Positions 8,637-16,847 of a DNA stretch of 64,000 bases are shown in pieces; position 1 is the first letter of the stretch, and the number at the start of each line of letters is the position of its first letter. The translations under genes were made by a program, and so were the position numbers. Origin of the DNA: Erythrobacter sp. Lineage in GTDB: Bacteria; Pseudomonadota; Alphaproteobacteria; Sphingomonadales; Sphingomonadaceae. Below the pieces are notes generated by a model. The model made no database searches. It was not told the origin of the DNA and saw only the letters and a program-made list of their open reading frames with translations. Location: NCBI GenBank assembly GCA_023653115.1, contig JAMNXO010000001.1, positions 534,542 to 598,541 on the forward strand, written 5' to 3'.

Positions 8637-10940
8637 ATGCGCGATGTGCCGATCATTCCGATGGGAGACGCCTCCGGCAGCATGCCTGACGGGAGCGGAG
8701 TTCCCGCGCGCCCTTGGCAAAGCGGCAGCGGAAAGTCCAGCACCGGAGCAGGTGGAGGCGCAGGGATCGGCGCGGCGCTGGCGGCACGGGCGGAGGGTTT
8801 TCTGGCCGCCGCCGGGTTCGATCGTGCGCCGTGGCTGACCGTGCTGTTCATGGCGGGAATCCTGACGTGGTTCGTGCTGCCCGGACCGCTGTTTTGGCTT
8901 GCTGCGCTTCTGGTCGCTGGCAGCCTCGCGCTGGCGGCGCGCTGGATGTGGCCGCCGGCGATCCAGGCGGGCGACGCGCGCGTCCATCTGCGCCAAGCAC
9001 TACTGGCAGGGGGGCTGGTGTTTGCAGCAGGAATTGCGGTGGTTTGGGCGCGGTCGGAAGTGGTTGGCGCGCCGGCGATTGCGGCGCCCGGCGTGGCGTT
9101 GCTGCATGGCGCGGTGCTTGAACGCGAGGACGAGCCGGCCGAGGGGCGCATCCGCCTCACACTGGCGGTGCGCCTCATCGGCGAGGGTGCCGCCGCGCCA
9201 CCTGCGCAAAAGGTGCGGGTAAACGTGCCGCTTGAGGCGTTGACGGGCGCAGCCGCGACCCCCGCGCTGGCCGAAGGTGCTGTGGTGCGGCTGCGGGCGC
9301 GGCTGATGCCGCCAGCGCCGCCGATGCTGCCGGGTGCCTATAACTTTGCCCGCGCAGCCTGGTTCAGAGGGTTGGCGGCAACCGGCAGCGCGATCGGCTC
9401 GGTGGAGATCATTCGTCCGGCGCCAACAGGGGCCGGGATTGCCACCATTCAACGTGCGCTCGCCGCCCATGTCCGCGCCCGGGTCGATGGCTCGGCGGGC
9501 ACCATCGCGGCGGCCTTTGCGAGCGGCGATCGCGGCAGCATCAGCGAGGCGGACGAGATCGCGATGCGCGATTCGGGGCTCACCCACCTGCTCTCGATCA
9601 GCGGCTTGCACGTGAGCGCGGTGATCGCGGCGGCCTATTTCGCGGTGCTCAAGCTCCTCGCCCTCTGGCCTGCGCTGGCCTTGCGCGTGCGCCTGCCGGT
9701 GGTGGCGGCGAGTGCGGGGGCGCTGTCGGGGATCGGCTACACCTTGCTGACCGGCGCCGAGGTGCCGACGGTGCGCAGCTGTGTCGCCTCACTGCTCGTG
9801 CTGGGCGCGCTGGCGCTGGGGCGCGATGCGTTGTCGCTGCGGATGGTGGCGGTGGCGGGCGGCTTTGTGCTGCTCCTCTGGCCCGAAAGCGCGATCGGGC
9901 CGAGCTTCCAGATGAGCTTTGCCGCGGTGCTGGCGATCATTGCCCTCTCAACCAGTGCACCGGTGCGCGCCTTTCTCGCCGCACGCGAGGAACCGTGGTG
10001 GACACCCACGCTGCGCCGTGTGGTAGTCCTGTTTGCGACCGGCGTGGTGATCGAACTGGCGCTGATGCCGATCGTGATGTTCCATTTCCACCGCGCGGGG
10101 CTCTATGGCGCGCTCGCCAATGTCGTCGCGATCCCGTTGGTGACCTTCGTGTCGATGCCGCTTATCGCGCTGGGGCTGGTGTTCGATCTGGTGGGAGCCG
10201 GCGCGCCGTTGTGGTGGGCGGTGGAGCGATCGCTCGATCTGTTGCTGGCCATCGCCCACCTCACCGCAGATCAGCCTGGCGCTGTCCGCCTGATGCCGCA
10301 GATCGGCGGCGGCGCGATCGCGCTGTTTGCCGGTGGCGGGCTGTGGCTGGCGCTCTGGAGCGGGCGTGCGCGGTTGTGGGGCTTTGCGCCTGTTGCGCTC
10401 GCAAGTGGGCTGACGCTGCTCACCCCGGTGCCTGACCTGCTGATCTCGGGTGACGGGCGGCAGGTCGGCATCACCATGACCGGCGCGGATGGCGAGCGGC
10501 GGCTGCTGTCATTGCGCGACGGACGCTCAAGCTATGCGCGCGACAACCTGATTGAACTGGCCGGGGTGAAGGCCGATCCTGTGCCACTAGCCGAATGGCA
10601 GGGTGCGAATTGCTCGCCGGCCTTTTGCACGCTGGTGATCACGCGCGGCGGGCGGGACTGGGCGATCCTGATGGCGCGCACCCGCGACCGGGTGGAAGAG
10701 CGCGCGCTCGCCAGCGCCTGCGCCCGGGCCGACATTGTCATTGCTGACCGCTATCTGCCGTTTTCGTGCCGCCCGCGCTGGCTCAAGGCAGACGCCAAGA
10801 TGCTGGATCGCACCGGAGGGCTGTCGCTTCACCTCGCCAACAAGCGGATCGACACTGTCGCCGCGCGCGAGGGGGACCATGGCTGGTGGCGCGGAGCGGG
10901 AGAACCAGCCCCGCGTCCGCGCCAGCCTGTCACGCAATAG
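8637..10940 (+). CDS. comEC: ComEC/Rec2 family DNA uptake channel protein
   Basis: 767-residue polytopic membrane protein of the ComEC/Rec2 family, the inner-membrane channel for single-stranded DNA in natural transformation. The N-terminal part has two to three hydrophobic helices and a soluble DUF4131/OB-like region to ~residue 270; the central Competence domain carries the SGLTHLLSISGLHVSAV signature near residue 315 followed by a series of hydrophobic helices. The last ~160 residues are soluble but lack the HxHxDH metal site of the metallo-beta-lactamase domain seen in longer ComEC proteins. ATG 8637 is chosen because GGGGGG lies ~7 bp upstream; the reading frame stays open for a long way before it, antisense to gltX, and that part is a shadow. 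It converges with lexA, 6 bp apart. Confidence 0.92.
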   Translation: MRDVPIIPMGDASGSMPDGSGVPARPWQSGSGKSSTGAGGGAGIGAALAARAEGFLAAAGFDRAPWLTVLFMAGILTWFVLPGPLFWLAALLVAGSLALAARWMWPPAIQAGDARVHLRQALLAGGLVFAAGIAVVWARSEVVGAPAIAAPGVALLHGAVLEREDEPAEGRIRLTLAVRLIGEGAAAPPAQKVRVNVPLEALTGAAATPALAEGAVVRLRARLMPPAPPMLPGAYNFARAAWFRGLAATGSAIGSVEIIRPAPTGAGIATIQRALAAHVRARVDGSAGTIAAAFASGDRGSISEADEIAMRDSGLTHLLSISGLHVSAVIAAAYFAVLKLLALWPALALRVRLPVVAASAGALSGIGYTLLTGAEVPTVRSCVASLLVLGALALGRDALSLRMVAVAGGFVLLLWPESAIGPSFQMSFAAVLAIIALSTSAPVRAFLAAREEPWWTPTLRRVVVLFATGVVIELALMPIVMFHFHRAGLYGALANVVAIPLVTFVSMPLIALGLVFDLVGAGAPLWWAVERSLDLLLAIAHLTADQPGAVRLMPQIGGGAIALFAGGGLWLALWSGRARLWGFAPVALASGLTLLTPVPDLLISGDGRQVGITMTGADGERRLLSLRDGRSSYARDNLIELAGVKADPVPLAEWQGANCSPAFCTLVITRGGRDWAILMARTRDRVEERALASACARADIVIADRYLPFSCRPRWLKADAKMLDRTGGLSLHLANKRIDTVAAREGDHGWWRGAGEPAPRPRQPVTQ

Positions 10941-10946
10941 CGACGC

Positions 10947-11621
10947 TCAGTGATAGCGCCGCAGCAGGCCGGCAAGCTTGCCCTGCACCTGCACTTCATC
11001 GGGCCGGTAGATCTGCGCTTCGTAAGCAGCGTTGGCCGGATCGAGCCGCACCAATCCGCCGTCCTTGCGCAGAAACTTCAGCGTGGCTTCCTCGCCGCGC
11101 ACCAGCGCCACCACAATCTCACCATCGCGGGCGGTATCGGTGCGACGCACGAGCGCGAAATCACCGTCGAAAATCCCCGCCTCGATCATCGAATCGCCCG
11201 AGACTTCGAGCGCGTAATGCTCGCCCGGGCCGAGCAGGGCTGCGGGCACCGGGAGGGTGCTCTGGCCTTCAAGCGCCTCGATCGGAGCACCCGCAGCGAT
11301 CCGGCCGTGGAGCGGCAGTTCGATCACGTCGTTGGCAGGTTCAGACGCAGCGGCGCGCGGTGTCGGCATTGCCACGACATTGCCCGAGCCGCGCGAAGGC
11401 GTCACATCCTCGGGCTGGCGCACCACTTCCAGCGCGCGCGCGCGGTTGGGCAGGCGGCGCAAAAACCCGCGTTCCTCGAGCGCGGAAATCAGCCGGTGCA
11501 CGCCCGACTTGCTCTTGAGATCGAGCGCTTCCTTCATTTCCTCGAAACTCGGCGAGATCCCGGTTTCCTCCAGACGCTGCTGGATGAAACGGATCAGCTC
11601 GTGCTGCTTGGCTGTCAGCAT
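10947..11621 (-). CDS. lexA: LexA SOS-response repressor
   Basis: 224 residues. Residues 1-65 form the winged-helix DNA-binding domain ([24 protein letters not shown]). The C-terminal S24 peptidase domain has the self-cleavage site Ala110-Gly111 (GRIAAGAP), catalytic Ser144 in SGDSMIEAG and Lys182 in TLKFLRKDG. On RecA-ssDNA the protein cleaves itself and derepresses SOS genes. A perfect GAAC-N7-GAAC operator lies at 11772-11786, about 150 bp upstream, consistent with autoregulation. The gene follows moeA on the same strand after a 220 bp gap that holds the operator, so it has its own promoter. Confidence 0.97.
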   Translation of the reverse strand: MLTAKQHELIRFIQQRLEETGISPSFEEMKEALDLKSKSGVHRLISALEERGFLRRLPNRARALEVVRQPEDVTPSRGSGNVVAMPTPRAAASEPANDVIELPLHGRIAAGAPIEALEGQSTLPVPAALLGPGEHYALEVSGDSMIEAGIFDGDFALVRRTDTARDGEIVVALVRGEEATLKFLRKDGGLVRLDPANAAYEAQIYRPDEVQVQGKLAGLLRRYH

Positions 11622-11771
11622 TGATCAAAACTCCTGTGGTCGCACCCACACCCGCCCTGATGGGCCAAGCGTGACAATCCCTTGTATGCGCCAAGAGGCA
11701 CCAGCCTGATGCGGCTTGCGGTGCGTTGCCTGCACGTTCCTGCCAAAACGACAGAAGTTCGCCATTAAGGT

Positions 11772-11786
11772 GAACGAACGAGGAAC
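11772..11786 (-). promoter_or_regulatory. LexA operator (SOS box) upstream of lexA
   Basis: GAAC, seven bases, GAAC: an exact match to the alphaproteobacterial LexA box GTTC-N7-GTTC read on the other strand. It sits in the 220 bp gap between moeA and lexA. The spacer itself contains a third GAAC directly after the first, so the element reads as overlapping repeats. Its position implies lexA autoregulation with a transcript leader of roughly 100-150 nt. Confidence 0.85.
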
Positions 11787-11841
11787 AATTAGGCAACCCA
11801 AAGCGCCGAGTCAAGCGCACTCCACAGCAAACCCGCGCAAT

Positions 11842-13035
11842 TCAGCCATTCTGGAGCGGGAACACCCGCACCGGCTCGCCCGCAGCCACAGCCGGTGTAT
11901 GCGCCGGCCGGTCGATCAGACAATTGGCGGCGGCTAATGCTGACAAAGCGGAGGAGTCCTGCGATCCAGCCAGGCGCACCGTGGCACCGTCGCTCACCCC
12001 GCGCAGGAATTCGCGGCGCTTTTCAGTCGCGGGCAGAACCTCGCCCGCGATCATCGTAACGCTGCGCGGTAGCGGATCGGCCGCGCCCATCGCTGCGCGC
12101 ACCAGCGGCAGGGCAAACAGGAAGGCGGTCACGAAGCTCGACACCGGATTGCCCGGCAGGCCGAGGATTACCTGCGTGCCTCTGGTGGCGACCATCAGCG
12201 GCTTGCCCGGCTTGATCGCCACCTTCCAGAAGTCGATTTGCGCCCCCCAGTCCTTCAGTGCCTGCTGGATCAGGTCATGATCGCCCACTGACGCGCCGCC
12301 CGAGGTGATGAGGATGTCGCAATCCTCGGAGCGCTTCAACGCCGCGGCCAGCGCCGCCGGATCATCGGCGACCGGCCCGAGGTATTCGTCGACCAGCCCG
12401 ATGTGGGGCGCGAGCATCCAGCTCAGCATCACGCCGTTGCTGGCGGGGATTTGGTGCGCGGCGAGTGGATTGCCCACCGGCACCAGCTCGTCACCGCTGT
12501 CGAGCACCGCCACCGATGGACGCATCACGAGTGGAACGCTGCTGTGCCCGGCGGAAATGGCCAGCGCCACAGTCGCGGGGCCGAGCCGCATACCCTTGCG
12601 CAGTACCGTGTCGCCCTTGCGGAAGTCGAAGCCGGCCTTGCGGATGTGGCGGCCGGGTGGTGGGCGTTCCTCGCCTGTCGCCAGCGCGACGGTGGCCCCG
12701 TCAACCACTGCGTTTTCCTGGATCAGGATGCTGTCCCCGCTTGGGGGCACGATCGCTCCGGTCGAGATGCGCACGCATTGCCCGGCAGCGAGCGCGCCGC
12801 CGAAGGGCGCGCCAGCGCGGCTTTCGCCCACCCGCTGCCACGGACCAGTGCCGCAGATCGCATAGCCGTCCATTGCCGAAAGGTCGGCGGCAGGCTGGCT
12901 GCGCAGCGCCGCAAGGTCTTTCGCGAGGTAGTCCGGCATGGCCACCTGCGAGAGGCCGGCGGTGTAAGTGGAGGTTTTCGGCGCGAGGGCCAGCAAGCGT
13001 TGCTGCGCTTCTTCGAGCGTCAGCAGCGCGCTCAT
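11842..13035 (-). CDS. moeA: Molybdopterin molybdenumtransferase MoeA
   Basis: 397-residue MoeA/GephyrinE protein, inserting molybdate into adenylylated molybdopterin during molybdenum-cofactor synthesis. Visible marks are SAMDGYAI near residue 55, the ISTGAIVP motif, the MPT-binding [11 protein letters not shown] segment near 245 and the GLPGNPVSS motif near 295. Its ATG overlaps the moaC stop by 4 bp. It is the last gene of the long ppiD-trp-moa run; no radical-SAM moaA is in the window. Confidence 0.96.
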   Translation of the reverse strand: MSALLTLEEAQQRLLALAPKTSTYTAGLSQVAMPDYLAKDLAALRSQPAADLSAMDGYAICGTGPWQRVGESRAGAPFGGALAAGQCVRISTGAIVPPSGDSILIQENAVVDGATVALATGEERPPPGRHIRKAGFDFRKGDTVLRKGMRLGPATVALAISAGHSSVPLVMRPSVAVLDSGDELVPVGNPLAAHQIPASNGVMLSWMLAPHIGLVDEYLGPVADDPAALAAALKRSEDCDILITSGGASVGDHDLIQQALKDWGAQIDFWKVAIKPGKPLMVATRGTQVILGLPGNPVSSFVTAFLFALPLVRAAMGAADPLPRSVTMIAGEVLPATEKRREFLRGVSDGATVRLAGSQDSSALSALAAANCLIDRPAHTPAVAAGEPVRVFPLQNG

Positions 13036-13508
13036 GCGCTCTGGGCCTTCCAGTCGCCCGACTTGCCGCCGGTCTTTTCGATCAGGCGGACTTCGGAAAT
13101 CACCATGCCCTTGTCGATCGCCTTGGCCATGTCATAAATTGTGAGGAGCGCAATGGAAGCGGCTGTCATTGCTTCCATTTCGACGCCTGTCCGGCCTGTC
13201 AGGGAGGCCGTAGCCATGACGCGGATCGCAGCTTCCTCATAAGCGAAATCGACGCTGACAGCTTCCAGCCCGAGCGGGTGGCACAGCGGGATCAGCTCTC
13301 CGGTGCGCTTGGCCGCCATGATCCCGGCGACGCGCGCCGTGCCCAGCACATCGCCCTTGGGGGCATTGCCGGCACGGATCGCGGCGAGCGCCTCGGGGCT
13401 CATGCGGATCACCCCCGATGCGACCGCGCGGCGCGGCGTGGCGGGCTTGCCGCCGACATCGACCATGCGCGCGGCGCCTTCGTCATCGAGATGGGTGAGT
13501 TTGCTCAT
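13032..13508 (-). CDS. moaC: Cyclic pyranopterin monophosphate synthase MoaC
   Basis: 158-residue MoaC, converting 3',8-cH2GTP to cyclic pyranopterin monophosphate, the second half of the first step of molybdenum-cofactor synthesis. Diagnostic segments are [19 protein letters not shown] at the N-terminus, [14 protein letters not shown] in the middle and [20 protein letters not shown] near the end, with the conserved active-site Lys in KAIDKG. Overlaps trpC upstream and moeA downstream by 4 bp each. Confidence 0.97.
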   Translation of the reverse strand: MSKLTHLDDEGAARMVDVGGKPATPRRAVASGVIRMSPEALAAIRAGNAPKGDVLGTARVAGIMAAKRTGELIPLCHPLGLEAVSVDFAYEEAAIRVMATASLTGRTGVEMEAMTAASIALLTIYDMAKAIDKGMVISEVRLIEKTGGKSGDWKAQSA

Positions 13509-14305
13509 GCGCCTGCTTGTGGCCCGAGCAGCGCACGCGTGGCACTCGCAATATCGTCAGCGCGCATCAGGCTTTCGCCGACGAGGAAGGTGCGCACGCC
13601 GGCCGCTTCGAGCCGCTGGCAATCCGCATGGGTGTTGATCCCGCTTTCGCCGACCAGCAACGTGCCCTCGGGCGCGAGCGGGGCGAGACGTTCGGTCACC
13701 GCGAGACTGGTGGTAAAGGTTTTGAGATCGCGGTTATTGACCCCGATCAGGCGCGATTGCAGCACGCGCGCGGCGCGCTCCATCTCGGCTTCGTCATGCA
13801 CTTCCACCAGCACATCCATGCCGAGTTCGCGCGCGGCGGCTTCGATTTCGGCCATGGCGGCGTCTTCCAGCGCGGCGACGATGATCAGGATCGCGTCCGC
13901 CCCGATGGCGCGCGCCTCGAGGCATTGCCACGGATCGACCATGAAGTCCTTGCGCAGCACCGGCAGGGGGCAGGCAGCGCGCGCCTGCACGAGATAGTCC
14001 TCATGCCCCTGGAAATAGGGCGCATCGGTCAGCACCGAAAGGCACGTTGCTCCGCCTGCTTCGTAAGCGGCGGCGTGGCCAGCGGGATGAAAATCGGCGC
14101 GGATCAGGCCTTTGGAGGGGCTCGCTTTCTTGATCTCGGCGATCAGGGCATATCCTGTGGCGGCCCGCTGGCGCAACGCGGCCTCGAAGCCGCGCGGGGT
14201 CGTCTGAGCGCGGGCAGCGTCAGCCAATTGCGCTGCGCTGGTCGCCAGCTTTCGGGCGGCGACTTCCTCGCGCTTGGTGGCGCAGATTTCCTCGAGCTTG
14301 TTCAA
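13505..14305 (-). CDS. trpC: Indole-3-glycerol phosphate synthase
   Basis: TIM-barrel enzyme closing the indole ring from CdRP in tryptophan synthesis. Motifs: [51 protein letters not shown] place the start at TTG 14305 (266 residues, [18 protein letters not shown] as in homologues) because the longer frame from 14389 reads through the inverted repeat that separates it from trpD. No clear Shine-Dalgarno precedes this TTG, so initiation may depend on ribosomes arriving from trpD or on refolding of the repeat. The stop overlaps the moaC start by 4 bp. Confidence 0.93.
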   Translation of the reverse strand: MNKLEEICATKREEVAARKLATSAAQLADAARAQTTPRGFEAALRQRAATGYALIAEIKKASPSKGLIRADFHPAGHAAAYEAGGATCLSVLTDAPYFQGHEDYLVQARAACPLPVLRKDFMVDPWQCLEARAIGADAILIIVAALEDAAMAEIEAAARELGMDVLVEVHDEAEMERAARVLQSRLIGVNNRDLKTFTTSLAVTERLAPLAPEGTLLVGESGINTHADCQRLEAAGVRTFLVGESLMRADDIASATRALLGPQAGA

Positions 14306-14315
14306 TTCAAATACA

Positions 14316-14404
14316 CCGTTCGTGCTGAGCCTGTCGAAGCACTGCTTTTCTTCGAGCGGCAGATAAGAGGAAGTACAGCCCTTCGACAAGCTCAGGGCGA
14401 ACGG
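14316..14404. repeat. Sphingomonad-type inverted repeat between trpD and trpC
   Basis: Two 29-base arms, 14316-14344 and 14376-14404, are inverted copies (24 of 29 match when one is reverse-complemented) around a 31-base spacer. Each arm also folds alone: one closes with TGCT/AGCA, the other with CCCT/AGGG, so the differences between arms are compensatory. The core, TGAGC then T/C, TGTCGAAG, is the kind of short palindrome I associate with sphingomonad intergenic REP-like repeats. It fills nearly all of the trpD-trpC gap. Translated in the trpC frame it gives the [12 protein letters not shown] peptide that such repeats produce in mis-extended proteins. Confidence 0.85.
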
Positions 14405-14410
14405 GTGGGG

Positions 14411-15403
14411 CTACTTTGCCATGTCGATCCAGCGTTCGAGCAGCGCCTTGGCCCGGCCCGAATCCAGCGCCTCGGCAGCCATCGCTGCGCGGTCGCGCCA
14501 GCCTGCGCCGCGCCCCGCCACCAGCAATGCGCCCGCCGCATTGAACAGCACCGCGTCGCGATAGGGACCGGGGGCGCCCATCAACAACGCCTTCAGGGCG
14601 GCAGCATTGTGCTTGGCATCATCGCCGCGAATGGCTTCGATCGGCGCGTGCGGCAGGCCGGCCGCGCTCGCTTCGACCCGCTCCATGGTGAAGGCGTGAT
14701 CGGTGACCACCGCGATCTCGTTGCCACCCGCCAGGCTCAACTCGTCGAGGCCTTCGTCGCCCGAGACAATCAGCGAGCGCCCTGTACCGAGCCGCGCCAG
14801 CGCACCGGCATAGATCGGCACATAGGCGGGGCGCGCGATGCCGATCAGCTGGCTGGTGACCTTGGCGGGGTTCGACAGCGGGCCCATCAGGTTAAAGATC
14901 GTGCGCTGCCCGATCCGCACCCGAATGGGCTGGATCCGCGCCATGGCCGGGTGGTGGTTCTTGGCGAAGAGGAAGCAGATACCAATCTCGGCAAGGGTCT
15001 TTTGCGCGGTGCGCCCGGCGGCGTCCATGTCGAGCCCGAGCGCTTCCAGCGTATCCGCTGCGCCCGCTTTCGATGATGCCGCGCGGTTGCCATGCTTGGC
15101 GACCGGCACGCCGCAGGCCGCGACCACGAGGCTCACGGCGGTCGAGACATTGAGCGTGTGGTGCCCGTCACCCCCCGTGCCGCACACGTCGATGGCACCT
15201 TCGGGGGCGCTGATCGGGATCAGCCGCGCGCGTAACGCCCGGGCGGCACCTGCGATTTCATCCGCTGTCTCGCCGCGTGCCGAGAGAGCGACGAGAAAGG
15301 CGGCGATCTCGTCTTCGGACGGCGCTCCGTCGAGCAGCACGCCAAAGGCTGCTTCGGCCTCGGCTTCGGAGAGCGGCGCGCTGATATCGGGCAGGGCGCT
15401 CAC
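14411..15403 (-). CDS. trpD: Anthranilate phosphoribosyltransferase
   Basis: 330 residues from GTG 15403. Transfers the phosphoribosyl group of PRPP to anthranilate. The glycine-rich PRPP site is DVCGTGGDGHHTLNVST near residue 80, followed by KHGNRAASSKAGAADTLEALG and the metal-binding region SGDEGLDELS. The GTG start overlaps the trpG stop as GTGA, which decides it against the longer frame from 15442. Same operon as trpE and trpG; the trpC gene follows after the inverted repeat. Confidence 0.96.
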   Translation of the reverse strand: MSALPDISAPLSEAEAEAAFGVLLDGAPSEDEIAAFLVALSARGETADEIAGAARALRARLIPISAPEGAIDVCGTGGDGHHTLNVSTAVSLVVAACGVPVAKHGNRAASSKAGAADTLEALGLDMDAAGRTAQKTLAEIGICFLFAKNHHPAMARIQPIRVRIGQRTIFNLMGPLSNPAKVTSQLIGIARPAYVPIYAGALARLGTGRSLIVSGDEGLDELSLAGGNEIAVVTDHAFTMERVEASAAGLPHAPIEAIRGDDAKHNAAALKALLMGAPGPYRDAVLFNAAGALLVAGRGAGWRDRAAMAAEALDSGRAKALLERWIDMAK

Positions 15404-16011
15404 GGGACAAGCCTTGCGGGCAGCACCGGCTCCAGCCCGCACAGGCGCACGAAATTGGCGAGTAGGGCGTGGCCGTGTTCGGTGGCGATGCTTTCCGGGT
15501 GGAACTGCACCGAATGGATCGGCAGATCGGCGTGACGGAAGCCCATCACCGAGGGATGATCCGCGCCCGGCGTTTCGGCATGGGCATTGGCGACCAGTTC
15601 AGCGGGCACATTCACCACCTCGAGGCTGTGATAGCGCGTGGCGATGAAGGGCGAGGGCAGGCCGGCGAACACGCCCGTTCCGTCATGCGTCACCGCTGAG
15701 GTCTTGCCATGCATCAAGCCACCGCGTTGCACGGTGCCGCCGAAATGCTGGCCGATCGCCTGGTGGCCCAAGCACACACCCATCAAGGGCTTGCCCGCAT
15801 CGGCACAGGCGGCGACCAGATCGAGGCTGATGCCCGCTTCGTTGGGGGTGCAGGGACCGGGCGAAATCAGAAAGCCCGCGGCGTTGGTGCGCAGCGCCTC
15901 GCTTGCGGTGAGCGCATCATTGCGCTCCACGCGGACATCCGCCCCCAACTCCATCAGGTAATGGACGAGGTTGAAGGTGAAGCTGTCGTAATTGTCGATG
16001 ACGAGGATCAT
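15400..16011 (-). CDS. trpG: Anthranilate synthase glutamine amidotransferase subunit
   Basis: 203 residues from ATG 16011. Class I glutamine amidotransferase giving ammonia to TrpE. Motifs: MILVIDNYDSFTFNLVHYL at the start, SPGPCTPNEAG, the nucleophile elbow GVCLGHQAIG (Cys) and FHPESIATEHG (His-Glu of the triad). It could also serve folate synthesis as PabA, as in many bacteria. The ATG overlaps the stop of the lipoprotein gene as ATGA; the stop overlaps the trpD GTG. Confidence 0.96.
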   Translation of the reverse strand: MILVIDNYDSFTFNLVHYLMELGADVRVERNDALTASEALRTNAAGFLISPGPCTPNEAGISLDLVAACADAGKPLMGVCLGHQAIGQHFGGTVQRGGLMHGKTSAVTHDGTGVFAGLPSPFIATRYHSLEVVNVPAELVANAHAETPGADHPSVMGFRHADLPIHSVQFHPESIATEHGHALLANFVRLCGLEPVLPARLVP

Positions 16012-16847
16012 TCGCCTTGCTCCCCGCGCTTGCTGACCACGATGATCGGGCCAACGCGGCCCTTGTCCTGCCGGGCCGAGGCGGGATCCCACAGCGAGGA
16101 CACCTGCCCGTCGAGGTAGAGGGCATTGGCCACTTTCAGCTCGTCCCGGAAGAACCGCGCCAACTGCCCGAAGCTGACTGGCGCGTCCGAAATCACGAAA
16201 TGCGCCTTGCCCGCGCCGTCGACACCGACCGCGTTGCGGATCGCTTTTGAGGGGCCATTGTCCTGAATTTCGGGGTGCAGCTTGCCGTCCACCAGCAGCA
16301 TCGGGCCGGACTGGGTGCCGAATTGCGGGCGGTCACCCACGGTTTCGAAGAAGGTGTTGCTCCCCAACACCTTCCACGCGCCGCCGCTGCCGAAGAACAC
16401 GCCGTTGGGCTTCATGTAGAAATTGCCCGAGCCGTCCCCGCGATCGAGTTCCTTGAGGCGCTCACCGTTCTCGACGTAGTAGCCGACGGGTTTCAGATCA
16501 TCGCCATACATCCCGCCATTGACGGCAAAGGCGATGGCGCTGGCATCAAGGCTTGCTGCAAGCCCCGGGAGCGAGGCGAAGGGCTGCTTGTCTGCGCCCA
16601 GATTCGCCATGCCAATCCGGTGTTTGGCCGGATCGGCGGTGCACACCGTGAGCGGCACGCTCTCGAATGTCATCGCTCGGCAGGCGGAATCGGCTGCGAT
16701 GGTGGGGGTGGGCGAGGGGCCCGCCTTGGCTTCCGGCGGGTTTGATCCATCGAGCGCGGCGCGCACCAGCGGCTCGCCTGCAGGCGGCTCGGAACAGCCA
16801 GCCAAGGCAAGAACAGCCCCTGCAAAAACGGCGATAAGGCGCGTCAT
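16008..16847 (-). CDS. Lipoprotein with phosphodiester glycosidase (DUF2233/NAGPA-like) domain
   Basis: 279 residues from ATG 16847. The N-terminus is a type II signal peptide with lipobox LAGC, lipidated Cys at residue 18, so it should be envelope-attached. The body matches the phosphodiester glycosidase family: FAVNGGMYGDD near residue 105, GNFYMKPNGVFF, and SGPMLLVDGKLHP. Family members cleave sugar-phosphodiester bonds in envelope glycans; the substrate here is unknown. It sits inside the tryptophan operon, overlapping trpE and trpG by 4 bp each, so it is translationally coupled to anthranilate synthase subunits although no link to tryptophan synthesis is evident. Confidence 0.88.
   Translation of the reverse strand: MTRLIAVFAGAVLALAGCSEPPAGEPLVRAALDGSNPPEAKAGPSPTPTIAADSACRAMTFESVPLTVCTADPAKHRIGMANLGADKQPFASLPGLAASLDASAIAFAVNGGMYGDDLKPVGYYVENGERLKELDRGDGSGNFYMKPNGVFFGSGGAWKVLGSNTFFETVGDRPQFGTQSGPMLLVDGKLHPEIQDNGPSKAIRNAVGVDGAGKAHFVISDAPVSFGQLARFFRDELKVANALYLDGQVSSLWDPASARQDKGRVGPIIVVSKRGEQGE

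Noticed and set aside
14306..14389. A 28-residue N-terminal extension of TrpC
   Set aside because: It is encoded by the inverted repeat and is absent from TrpC proteins.
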